A stretch of 5,360 bases of DNA, taken from NCBI GenBank assembly GCA_023864145.1, contig JAIVER010000118.1, positions 1 to 5,360 on the forward strand, written 5' to 3'. The notes beneath the pieces were generated by a model. It had not been told where the DNA came from. It ran no database searches and saw only the letters and a program-made list of their open reading frames with translations. Positions 1-5,284 of this stretch are shown one piece after another (the stretch's first letter is position 1; each line of letters starts with the position of its first letter). Position numbers and translations under genes: made by a program. Source of the stretch: Thiohalomonas sp. (GTDB lineage Bacteria > Pseudomonadota > Gammaproteobacteria > GRL18).

Positions 1-132
1 TTTACCGAGCATTGGAAAATCATTAGATTCTCGAATTAATGATAATTTCCAAGTGTTCGATCCTGCATTTTCAAGTTGATTGGGTATAGACACCCCAAAA
101 GCAGAATAGACATTAGCAAAAAAAGGGGGCAT
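1..132 (-). CDS. Unidentified partial open frame, runs off left edge
   Basis: The minus strand is open from an ATG at 132 down to base 1, giving 44 codons with no stop. The frame stays open upstream of the ATG to a TAA at 229-231, but without another ATG, GTG or TTG. The visible peptide begins MPPFFANVYSAFGVSIPN and continues through polar residues such as NTWKLSLIRESNDFP. I do not recognise a family. FANVYSA followed by a polar stretch could be the end of a signal peptide if the true start were further upstream, but the ATG here leaves too short a hydrophobic stretch to be convincing. No good Shine-Dalgarno sequence sits close to the ATG; an AAGGATAGG-like stretch is about 19 nt away. The three plus-strand frames are stopped within this stretch. 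It could be a real N-terminus or a chance frame. Confidence 0.35.
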   Translation of the reverse strand, partial: MPPFFANVYSAFGVSIPNQLENAGSNTWKLSLIRESNDFPMLGK

Positions 133-239
133 ATTAATTAACAGACAAAGCCTATCCTTACAGCCCTTGTGGAAATGGAAAGCTAGAGTTTTTAACCTAT
201 TGATACAGTGGGGGCATCGATTGTTAAATTAAACTCAAT

Positions 240-269
240 TTGATATTCCCAGGGAATAACTACAATAAT
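240..269 (+). promoter_or_regulatory. Candidate promoter with palindromic operator
   Basis: TTGATA (240-245, 5 of 6 to the -35 consensus) and AATAAT (264-269, 5 of 6 to the -10 consensus) are 18 bp apart, which predicts a start near 276 and a leader of about 43 nt before the ATG at 319. TACAAT at 261-266 is an alternative -10 but gives only a 15-bp spacer. The spacer contains a perfect palindrome (244-258). This is sequence matching only, in AT-rich DNA where such matches are common. Confidence 0.4.
244..258. repeat. Perfect 15-bp palindrome, possible operator
   Basis: TATTCCC-A-GGGAATA reads identically on both strands around a single central base. Its G/C core stands out from the AT-rich surroundings. 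It lies between the putative -35 and -10 elements upstream of the HMA-like gene, which is where a dimeric regulator would act. No regulator is encoded in the window, and I cannot assign the motif to a known family. Confidence 0.45.
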
Positions 270-318
270 AATCGCAGTTTTACCTGTTAATTTACTAATA
301 ATAAAAAGGGAGTGGGAC

Positions 319-553
319 ATGGACATCAAACTTGTTGATATTACTCTGCATATCGATAAAAACTTAAGCACTGAACAAAGAGAAACGATAGAAGAGAGTC
401 TTCGTGCTTTAGATGGAGTTGTTAGTGTACACAATTCGGAAAAAACAGCATATCTTACTTATTGTGCAATACAATTTTGACGAAATAGATTCTCGGAGAA
501 TTTTAAAACGGATTACGGATCAAGGCGTACACGCCGAGCTTATTTGTTTATAA
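319..553 (+). pseudogene. HMA-like ferredoxin-fold small protein, frameshifted
   Basis: The ATG at 319 has a good Shine-Dalgarno AGGGAG at 307-312, six bases upstream. The first frame encodes 53 residues starting MDIKLVDITLHIDKN and stops at TGA 478-480. From 458 the +1 frame continues as LIVQYNFDEIDSRRILK and ends HAELICL at TAA 551-553. Joined by omitting one base near 457, the two halves give about 77 residues with a beta-alpha-beta-beta-alpha-beta pattern: VDITLHI, helix TEQRETIEESLRAL, GVVSVHN, LIVQYN, helix SRRILKRITDQG, HAELICL. This matches the heavy-metal-associated (HMA) fold, but the usual CxxC metal-binding pair is absent, so copper transport should not be assumed. I recall similar short CxxC-less proteins annotated as heavy-metal-associated domain proteins in gammaproteobacteria. 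The break could be a real pseudogene, a sequencing error or, less likely, +1 recoding at CTT-A. Confidence 0.65.
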
Positions 554-654
554 AATAATTGCCCTATCGGCCAGTATGTATTAGCTACATTAATCACTGC
601 TACTTTTTGGATGTCAACTATTACTATTGGGTTGAAAAGGGGTGAAATTCGAAG

Positions 655-2025
655 TTATTTTCCGATACAAAAACTGGTGAATATTCTTCCTAAAAGATCA
701 TCAGAAGTAAATTCACCAGTAATTTCTGACAGGTGATTTTGTGCCTGGCGTAATTCTTCAGCCAGCAGTTCACCTGCTGAAAATTCCTGTAATTGTCTTA
801 ATCCGGTTTGAACGGATTGAATGGCTTTGTTGATAGCTTCCAGATGACGTCTACGCGCCATAAAACTGCCTTCCCCAGCACTTTGATAGCCCATACATTG
901 CTTTAAATGCTCTTTGAGCAAATCAATGCCTTTTTGTTGCTTGGCAGACAGGTAGATTTCACTACGATGTTCACCCTTTATTATTTTAGGTGCTTTATTC
1001 GCACGATCAATTTTATTGTGGATCAGGGTAATATCAATGTTTTTTGGGAATTTTTCTATAAGCTGCTGATTAATAGCAATATTATCAGCAGCATCTATAA
1101 GATTTTCATCTAAGACTAATAATATTTGATCGGCATTTTCAATAACGTTCCAGGCACGTTGAATACCAATTTTTTCTACTTCACAATCACTATCACGTAA
1201 ACCGGCTGTATCAATAATATGCAGGGGCATACCATCAATATTAATTTCTTCTTTTAATACATCTCGTGTTGTTCCGGCAATATCCGTCACAATGGCGGAA
1301 TCCTTACCTGATAAAGCATTCAATAAGCTGGATTTTCCGGCATTGGGTTGTCCAACGATAGCAACACTCATGCCTTCTCGAATCAAGCATCCCTGTTCAG
1401 CCTTTATGAGTATCTCTTGTAAATCTAAGAGTATTACTTTGGTATCATTTTCTACCTTGCCATCAGAGAGGAAATCAATTTCTTCTTCCGGAAAATCAAT
1501 AGCTGCTTCAACATAAATGCGTAATTGAATTAATGCTTCAACTTGTCTATGAATTAATCTGGAAAAATCTCCTTGCAATGAACGCAGAGCAGAACGGGCA
1601 GCTTGCTCACTACTGGCATCAATCAGATCAGCAATGGCTTCGGCCTGTGCCAGATCTAATTTATCATTTAGAAAAGCCCGCTCACTGAATTCTCCGGGTT
1701 TAGCTGCTTCTGCACCAAGAGAAAATACACGCTGTAATAACATATCCATAACAACAGGGCCGCCATGGCCCTGTAATTCCAGCACATCTTCCCCGGTAAA
1801 GGAATTTGGCCCGGGAAAATACAATACAATACCAGAATCGAGTTCTTTCTGTGCTGCATCAAAGAAGGGTAAATAATGTGCATAGCGAGGCTTTGGAGTT
1901 TGTTGAATGATTTTTTCAACAATAGCTAAGGATTGAGGACCGGATAAACGAATAATACCAACGCCCCCTCGACCAGGGGCGGTGCCTAATGCAGCGATTG
2001 TAGAAATTGTATCAGTATCAGGCAT
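655..2025 (-). CDS. mnmE: tRNA-modification GTPase MnmE (TrmE)
   Basis: MnmE works with MnmG to install the (carboxymethyl)aminomethyl group on the wobble uridine (position 34) of certain tRNAs, in the cytoplasm. With the ATG at 2025 the protein has 456 residues, close to the usual length of about 454. The N-terminal tetrahydrofolate-binding domain (about 1-118) shows the conserved GRGGVGI and [12 protein letters not shown] helical region follows. The GTPase domain inserted in it has G1 GQPNAGKS (225-232), G2 TDIAGTTRD (247-255), G3 DTAG (272-275), G4 NKID (337-340) and SAK (360-362). The C-terminus ends FCIGK with the conserved Cys at 453. A TTG two codons upstream would also be open, but the ATG (MPDTDTI) fits the family better. 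The start overlaps the end of yidC by 8 nt, so translation is probably coupled. Nothing appears truncated. Confidence 0.98.
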   Translation of the reverse strand: MPDTDTISTIAALGTAPGRGGVGIIRLSGPQSLAIVEKIIQQTPKPRYAHYLPFFDAAQKELDSGIVLYFPGPNSFTGEDVLELQGHGGPVVMDMLLQRVFSLGAEAAKPGEFSERAFLNDKLDLAQAEAIADLIDASSEQAARSALRSLQGDFSRLIHRQVEALIQLRIYVEAAIDFPEEEIDFLSDGKVENDTKVILLDLQEILIKAEQGCLIREGMSVAIVGQPNAGKSSLLNALSGKDSAIVTDIAGTTRDVLKEEINIDGMPLHIIDTAGLRDSDCEVEKIGIQRAWNVIENADQILLVLDENLIDAADNIAINQQLIEKFPKNIDITLIHNKIDRANKAPKIIKGEHRSEIYLSAKQQKGIDLLKEHLKQCMGYQSAGEGSFMARRRHLEAINKAIQSVQTGLRQLQEFSAGELLAEELRQAQNHLSEITGEFTSDDLLGRIFTSFCIGK

Positions 2026-3691
2026 TCTCAATTGATCGAGTGATATACCATTGCTGTGTAATAGACAGCAGATTATTCACCACCCAGTATAAAACCAGTC
2101 CTGATGGGAAGAAAGCAAAAAATACGGTGAAAATAATGGGTAACATCATCATTACTTTTGCCTGTACAGGATCCATAGGTGCCGGATTAAGCTTCTGTTG
2201 GACAAACATTGAAACACCCATTATTAACGGCAGCACATAATAAGGATCAGGTGCTGACAGGTTATTTAACCACAGCATAAAGTCAGCCTGGCGCATTTCG
2301 ACACTTTCCAATAACACCCAGTATAGCGAAATAAACACTGGGATCTGCACAAGAATGGGCAAACAACCCCCTAAAGGATTAATTTTTTCTTTCTTATACA
2401 ACTCCATCATGGCTTTATTTTTGCCAGCTGAATCATCTTTAAATTGTTCTTGAAGTGCTTTTAATCGAGGTGTCACTTTACGCATATGCGCCATTGATTT
2501 ATATGAGGCTGCAGAGAGCTTATAAAAAATCCCTTTAATGATGATAGTCAGGAAAATAATTGACCAGCCCCAGTTGTTTACTACAGTTTGAATCTTTTCC
2601 AATAACCAGTAAATAGGATGGGCAATCACTGATAAGAAACCATAATCAACTGTGCTGTCCAGGCCTGGAGCCAATTTATTGATCTGACTTTGTAATTTGG
2701 GACCAATAAATAAGGAATCTTTCAAGACGATTGTTTCTGTAGGCCTCACTTGCTTAGCCGAAGAAATTGTACCTACAATATAATGCGGATCAGCCGTATT
2801 TTTTTCTGTAACACGAGTATAGTAATTCTCAGCACTATTTTGTGGTGGTATCCAGGCACCCATAAAATGATGCTGAATCATAGAGATCCAGCCACCCTTA
2901 TTACTACGGCTTAAATTAGCTTCTAACATTTCTGGAAAATCAATTTTTTCAAAGCCGTCGACTCCTTTTGAAATCATAGCGCCAGTATAAGTTTGTAAGA
3001 ACATATTTGTTTGTTCAACAGTGGTTCTTTGTAATTGACGATAAAGATGACCATTCCATGGATTGTCTGAATTATTCGTTATTTGATGCTCTAGACCAAT
3101 TTCATAATTACCGGGATAAAACTTATAAATTTTAGTTAAGGTAAATTTGCCATCCACGGAAGTCCATGTGAGCGGCACTTTTAATTCAGACTGCTCACCC
3201 AGTTCATAGCTTAATTGAGAAATACTATAAATAATATTATGATCAGGCGCATAATTATCATTTTTAGATGCGCTTAATAATCCAGTCTGACTAATAAAAA
3301 ACAAACCGGATTTATCATTCATTAAAACAACCGGACTGGGATCTTTGTTAACATCAACAGGATAATTTAATAAAGCAACACGTCTGATATCACCTCCAAT
3401 GGTATCTATTTCAATATCAAACACATCAGTTTTGATGCTGACACGCTGTCCTCTATTGAGTTTTTGTGCAATAGCAGGGGCACTGGTAGAGCCTTGTATT
3501 TGCTGCTCACTAAGCGGTACTGCTGGTAAATCATTTTTAACAGCAGTACCCGCCTGATTAGTTGAACTAGATGTTGAACCATCACTATTACTGATGGTAG
3601 GCGGTGGATTGACCTGAATTTGCCAGGACTGCCATAATGACATTGAAAGCAGCATAAATGCAGCAAATAAAATTAAGCGTTGTGTATCCAT
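2018..3691 (-). CDS. yidC: Membrane protein insertase YidC
   Basis: YidC inserts and folds inner-membrane proteins, alone or with SecYEG. The 557 residues match the large Gram-negative form (E. coli about 548). An N-terminal membrane anchor (about 4-22, starting [14 protein letters not shown]) is followed by a low-complexity Ser/Thr/Gln linker (about 28-70) and the periplasmic P1 domain (about 75-345). The conserved core comes next: an amphipathic helix (about 350-367), TM2 (about 374-392), a charged cytoplasmic hairpin (about 397-437), TM3 around [13 protein letters not shown] (441-453), TM4 (about 484-498) and TM5-6 (about 514-545, containing [10 protein letters not shown]). The groove position that is Arg366 in E. 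coli is Lys386 here, another positive residue. The tail is short (TRSIENA). The ATG at 3691 lies 81 nt after yidD and has only a weak AAAG-type ribosome-binding site. The stop codon lies inside mnmE. Confidence 0.98.
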   Translation of the reverse strand: MDTQRLILFAAFMLLSMSLWQSWQIQVNPPPTISNSDGSTSSSTNQAGTAVKNDLPAVPLSEQQIQGSTSAPAIAQKLNRGQRVSIKTDVFDIEIDTIGGDIRRVALLNYPVDVNKDPSPVVLMNDKSGLFFISQTGLLSASKNDNYAPDHNIIYSISQLSYELGEQSELKVPLTWTSVDGKFTLTKIYKFYPGNYEIGLEHQITNNSDNPWNGHLYRQLQRTTVEQTNMFLQTYTGAMISKGVDGFEKIDFPEMLEANLSRSNKGGWISMIQHHFMGAWIPPQNSAENYYTRVTEKNTADPHYIVGTISSAKQVRPTETIVLKDSLFIGPKLQSQINKLAPGLDSTVDYGFLSVIAHPIYWLLEKIQTVVNNWGWSIIFLTIIIKGIFYKLSAASYKSMAHMRKVTPRLKALQEQFKDDSAGKNKAMMELYKKEKINPLGGCLPILVQIPVFISLYWVLLESVEMRQADFMLWLNNLSAPDPYYVLPLIMGVSMFVQQKLNPAPMDPVQAKVMMMLPIIFTVFFAFFPSGLVLYWVVNNLLSITQQWYITRSIENA

Positions 3692-3726
3692 AATATGACT
3701 TTATTTATTTTCTTTATCTAAATTAA

Positions 3727-3769
3727 AGGTAGTTATTCAGTCTGATAATTACCTGTCTTATGATAAGAC
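3727..3769. repeat. Two adjacent inverted repeats in yidD-yidC gap
   Basis: GTCTTAT-G-ATAAGAC (3755-3769) is a perfect inverted repeat, realistic as a 5-bp stem with a 5-nt loop. Directly beside it, AGGTAGTTAT (3727-3736) pairs with ATAATTACCT (3745-3754) with one mismatch around an 8-nt loop. In the leftward transcript both would form just after the yidD stop. The second is followed by TTTAATTT, an interrupted U-run, so it may be a weak attenuator or processing site. It is not a convincing full terminator, since yidC and mnmE would then need a promoter I cannot identify. Confidence 0.4.
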
Positions 3770-3772
3770 CTG

Positions 3773-4042
3773 CTAACCTGACTTATGGTCTTTTTCTTTA
3801 TCGTTTGTTTTAGTTGAATCTAATTTTGGTATTAGATCCAGACCACCTGGATGGAATGGATGACATCTTAAAATTCTTTTTAAACCCATCCAACCTCCTT
3901 TTAGTACACCAAAGTGTTCTATTGCCGTATGAGTGTAAGAGGAACAACTGGGTATATAACGACAGTTATTTCCCAATATTGGACTAATGAGATATTGATA
4001 GCCTTTGAGAATGAGCAAGGTTATTTTTCGAAAGATGTTCAT
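3773..4042 (-). CDS. yidD: Membrane protein insertion efficiency factor YidD
   Basis: YidD is a small inner-membrane-associated protein that assists YidC-dependent insertion; its exact mechanism is unsettled. The 89 residues carry the full family signature: an amphipathic N-terminal helix ([19 protein letters not shown]), then [17 protein letters not shown] (20-36) with the paired cysteines 27 and 33, [18 protein letters not shown] (43-60) and HPFHPGGLD (61-69). The tail after residue 72 is polar and lysine-rich. The ATG at 4042 is the only sensible start; an ATG eight bases upstream is out of frame and stops after three codons. In many genomes yidD overlaps rnpA, whereas here a 92-nt gap separates them. 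The order rnpA-yidD-yidC supports the assignment. Confidence 0.97.
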   Translation of the reverse strand: MNIFRKITLLILKGYQYLISPILGNNCRYIPSCSSYTHTAIEHFGVLKGGWMGLKRILRCHPFHPGGLDLIPKLDSTKTNDKEKDHKSG

Positions 4043-4076
4043 TTGTTCATATTCATTTAAATCTTGTCTTGCTTAT

Positions 4077-4120
4077 CTCTTTGCAAAGAGGGATTCTACC
4101 AGATTAGCCTTCATAAGGCT
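4077..4120. repeat. Two small palindromes in rnpA-yidD gap
   Basis: CTCTTTG-CAAAGAG (4077-4090) is a perfect 14-bp palindrome with no spacer. AGCCTT-CAT-AAGGCT (4106-4120) is a perfect 6-bp stem with a 3-nt loop. Both lie between the rnpA stop and the yidD start. Neither is followed by a U-run on the leftward transcript, so they are not classical intrinsic terminators. RNA-processing or stabilising hairpins are possible. Confidence 0.35.
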
Positions 4121-4134
4121 TTACTTGTCCTGTA

Positions 4135-4515
4135 TTATTTTTCAGTCAGCTTTTTTCTCAGGTAATTAAATTGTTTAGCCAGAGAAGCGGTAATGACATT
4201 ATTATCCATTTTATCAATACCATTTCGAACTAAAATGACATAATCCGCACAGGCTATTTTTGTTTTATGTAAACGAAAAAATTCTCTGCACAATCGTTTA
4301 ATCCGATTTCGCTGTACAGCCGTTTTTACCGATTTTTTAGCAACAGCTAATCCATGGCGAGGATTGTCTTGCTCAGCATTTTTTTTGGCTAAAATTGTGA
4401 GTAATTTATCTGATGAACGTACTGATTGATTAAATACGAATTTATAATCCGCGGGAAGGAGAAGTCTTAAATTACGACTGAATTGTTGTTGCGGATTGTT
4501 TTTGCTTTCAGACAT
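4135..4515 (-). CDS. rnpA: Ribonuclease P protein component
   Basis: RnpA is the protein cofactor of RNase P; it binds the catalytic RNA and helps it recognise and cut the 5' leader of pre-tRNAs. With the ATG at 4515 the product has 126 residues, near the family's usual 115-125. The conserved FSRNLRLLLPADYKFVF opening (12-28) is followed by HGLAVAKKSVKTAVQRNRIKRLCREFFRL in two overlapping parts: HGLAVAKK (54-61) and the RNR signature RNRIKRLCREFFR (69-81). The protein is strongly basic, as expected. The frame is open to a TTG at 4548, which would add 11 residues (MKSSKYTVFKI) that do not resemble the family; I prefer the ATG. The ribosome-binding site is weak (AAGA). The start lies 94 nt after the rpmH stop, the standard order. 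Confidence 0.97.
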   Translation of the reverse strand: MSESKNNPQQQFSRNLRLLLPADYKFVFNQSVRSSDKLLTILAKKNAEQDNPRHGLAVAKKSVKTAVQRNRIKRLCREFFRLHKTKIACADYVILVRNGIDKMDNNVITASLAKQFNYLRKKLTEK

Positions 4516-4549
4516 AATCTTAAAAACCGTATACTTACTGGATTTCAAA

Positions 4550-4578
4550 CAATTTATAAAAAAACTATCGATAAATTG
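4550..4578. repeat. AT-rich inverted repeat in rpmH-rnpA gap
   Basis: CAATTTAT (4550-4557) is the exact reverse complement of ATAAATTG (4571-4578), separated by 13 nt. On the leftward transcript it would form an A/U-rich stem in the loop of which lies a run of seven U. It may be a processing or attenuation element between the abundantly needed L34 and the scarce RnpA. In such AT-rich sequence an 8-bp match could also be chance. Confidence 0.25.
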
Positions 4579-4609
4579 AGGCTAAGCTTGCAATTAAAAA
4601 AGTCAGTGT

Positions 4610-4744
4610 CTAAACAGCCAGCTGATGACGACCTTTAGCGCGACGTGAATTTAATATTTTTCTACCAGCTTTTGTAGCCATGCGTGCACGAAATCCGTGA
4701 GTACGTTTACGTTTTATGTTACTTGGTTGGAATGTTCTTTTCAT
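4610..4744 (-). CDS. rpmH: Large ribosomal subunit protein bL34
   Basis: L34 is a tiny, highly basic protein buried in the 23S rRNA of the large subunit. The frame from the ATG at 4744 to the TAG at 4610-4612 encodes exactly 44 residues. It starts [20 protein letters not shown], continues with [19 protein letters not shown] and ends HQLAV, a complete match to the family pattern in which [21 protein letters not shown] and GR.IL..RR.KGR are near-invariant. A GGAA Shine-Dalgarno core lies at 4752-4755, seven bases before the ATG. It is the first gene of the leftward block, directly beside the AT-rich origin region. A promoter candidate (4858-4887) would give a leader of roughly 107 nt. Confidence 0.98.
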   Translation of the reverse strand: MKRTFQPSNIKRKRTHGFRARMATKAGRKILNSRRAKGRHQLAV

Positions 4745-4857
4745 TGCATTTTTCCGAATATAACTTTTAAAATAAAAGCTAGTAATTAAAATTTTTTTTC
4801 AAAAACCTTATTTAAAGTTGGAAAAAAATTGTATAAAGGCTTTTTTTAGAGCACGCA

Positions 4858-4887
4858 ATTGTACATTTTTATAAGCTTATTAGTCAA
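4858..4887 (-). promoter_or_regulatory. Candidate promoter for the rpmH operon
   Basis: On the minus strand, TTGACT (plus-strand 4882-4887, 5 of 6 to the -35 consensus) is followed after 18 bp by TACAAT (4858-4863, 5 of 6 to the -10 consensus). Transcription would begin near 4851 and reach the rpmH ATG after about 107 nt. A second, weaker pair downstream is TTGCGT, 17 bp, TATACA. This is the best sigma-70-type match upstream of rpmH; the -35 element overlaps the first TTATTAGT repeat of the origin. Confidence 0.5.
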
Positions 4888-5001
4888 TCATTAAATTCAA
4901 AAATTTTAGTTAATTTTATTAGTAATCAATTTTTCTAATAAACATCTTTGCTAAGCTTTTAATAATATAAATTATCTATATTTTTTATTTTTATTATTAG
5001 T
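4877..5001 (+). repeat. Three TTATTAGT repeats, candidate DNA-unwinding element
   Basis: TTATTAGT occurs at 4877-4884, 4916-4923 and 4994-5001, and an inverted CTAATAAA at 4935-4942 pairs with the middle copy. The surrounding DNA is extremely AT-rich (10 of 60 bases are G or C in 4921-4980). TTATTAG is also the end of the right-hand 13-mer in the E. coli unwinding element as I remember it. The last copy is 13 nt from the first DnaA box. I infer that this side of oriC is where strands open. Confidence 0.5.
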
Positions 5002-5013
5002 GAGGCTGTTTTC

Positions 5014-5022
5014 TGTTTATAA
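5014..5022 (-). promoter_or_regulatory. DnaA box, one mismatch (R1-like)
   Basis: Reads TTATAAACA on the minus strand, 8 of 9 to TTATNCACA. It is the box nearest the AT-rich repeats, at 13 nt from the last TTATTAG, which is the position of R1 in E. coli. Confidence 0.55.
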
Positions 5023-5033
5023 AGCATTTAAAT

Positions 5034-5042
5034 TGTGTATAA
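5034..5042 (-). promoter_or_regulatory. DnaA box, perfect consensus
   Basis: Reads TTATACACA on the minus strand, a perfect match to TTATNCACA. It lies 11 nt from the previous box in the same orientation and overlaps the IHF consensus by two bases. Confidence 0.8.
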
Positions 5043-5053
5043 TCAATAACTTA
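5041..5053 (+). promoter_or_regulatory. IHF-binding consensus in oriC
   Basis: AATCAATAACTTA fits WATCAANNNNTTR at every defined position. IHF bends origin DNA in E. coli and promotes DnaA filling of weak boxes. A second AATCAA at 5106-5111 lacks the TTR half. Confidence 0.5.
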
Positions 5054-5090
5054 TTGTGTTTTGAAAGTTCTTTATATTTTGTGATCTGCC

Positions 5091-5099
5091 TGTTGATAA
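5091..5099 (-). promoter_or_regulatory. DnaA box, one mismatch
   Basis: Reads TTATCAACA on the minus strand, 8 of 9 to the consensus. It lies in the middle of the cluster, beside an imperfect inverted repeat TTGAT...ATCAA. Confidence 0.5.
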
Positions 5100-5170
5100 A
5101 TTGTTAATCAAATATTATTGTTATACAATGTGTCTACTTACTAACATTTTATATTGATCTTCCTGATAAC

Positions 5171-5179
5171 TTATTAACA
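5171..5179 (+). promoter_or_regulatory. DnaA box, one mismatch
   Basis: Reads TTATTAACA, 8 of 9 to the consensus, on the plus strand. It is in tandem with the perfect box that follows, with start points 12 nt apart, which suits cooperative DnaA binding. Confidence 0.55.
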
Positions 5180-5182
5180 GAC

Positions 5183-5191
5183 TTATCCACA
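5183..5191 (+). promoter_or_regulatory. DnaA box, perfect consensus (R4-like)
   Basis: TTATCCACA, the strongest form of the DnaA box, on the plus strand, followed by GG. It closes the cluster on the side away from rpmH, as R4 does in E. coli. Confidence 0.85.
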
Positions 5192-5226
5192 GGATTGTAT
5201 TTATTTTTTTACGTTGCTTTTTTACC

Positions 5227-5252
5227 TTTTTTTGATTTAAAACTCAAAAAAA
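5227..5252. repeat. A/T-tract inverted repeat beside oriC
   Basis: TTTTTTTGA (5227-5235) is the exact reverse complement of TCAAAAAAA (5244-5252), separated by 8 nt that contain TTTAAA. Further A and T runs flank it on both sides. It could be bent DNA, a second easily melted segment, or on the plus strand a weak A/U hairpin before the right-hand frame. Confidence 0.35.
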
Positions 5253-5284
5253 AATTATTTTTTTTTACAATATACCCATGACCT

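Larger units (their letters stand above)
4877..5254. other. Probable chromosomal replication origin, oriC
   Basis: The non-coding stretch between rpmH and the rightward frame carries five DnaA boxes in 178 bp: two perfect TTATNCACA and three with one mismatch. It also has an IHF consensus site and very AT-rich flanks on both sides. The boxes nearest rpmH point left and those at the far end point right, the same polarity I recall for R1 and R4 in E. coli. The TTCCTGA near 5160 and the box TTATCCACAG that follows also echo the E. coli R4 surroundings. Genes on both sides are transcribed away from it. Location next to rpmH is standard for gammaproteobacterial origins. The exact borders are my estimate. 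A dnaA autoregulatory region would also carry boxes, but no dnaA start is seen next door. Confidence 0.8.

Noticed and set aside
386..391. Canonical metal-binding HMA protein with CxxC
   Set aside because: No CxxC motif is present in the joined protein; only the fold pattern is similar.
192..434. Minus-strand open frame of 80 codons
   Set aside because: It is antisense to the HMA-like gene, whose plus-strand frame has a good ribosome-binding site and recognisable fold pattern. The minus product shows no family resemblance.
1634..1876. Plus-strand open frames inside mnmE (also 907-1113 and 1292-1516) and a minus-strand one at 1668-1922
   Set aside because: All lie within the fully conserved mnmE coding sequence and encode unrecognisable peptides; they are shadows of that gene.
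2026..2031. TTG start for mnmE two codons upstream
   Set aside because: The ATG at 2025 is adjacent, more usual, and gives the expected MPDTDTI opening.
2007..2240. Plus-strand open frame at the yidC end, and a minus-strand one at 3406-3666
   Set aside because: Both are other frames of yidC, which is intact and unmistakable over its whole length.
2400..2461. YidC Lys386 in place of the E. coli Arg366 as a defect
   Set aside because: A positive charge is retained, and I recall Lys at this position in other gammaproteobacterial YidC proteins, so it is ordinary variation.
4516..4548. N-terminal extension of RnpA from a TTG at 4548
   Set aside because: The added 11 residues do not fit the family and no ribosome-binding site supports the TTG; the ATG at 4515 gives a normal length.
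4580..4588. GCTAAGCTT shared with 4950-4958 as a direct repeat
   Set aside because: A single 9-bp match 370 bp apart around a HindIII-type palindrome, with no extension; chance is enough.
5101..5129. Plus-strand promoter TTGTTA-17-TACAAT inside oriC
   Set aside because: The -35 is a weak match, it lies about 155 nt from the next gene, and the -10 overlaps a DnaA-box-like palindrome; AT-rich DNA yields many such pairs.
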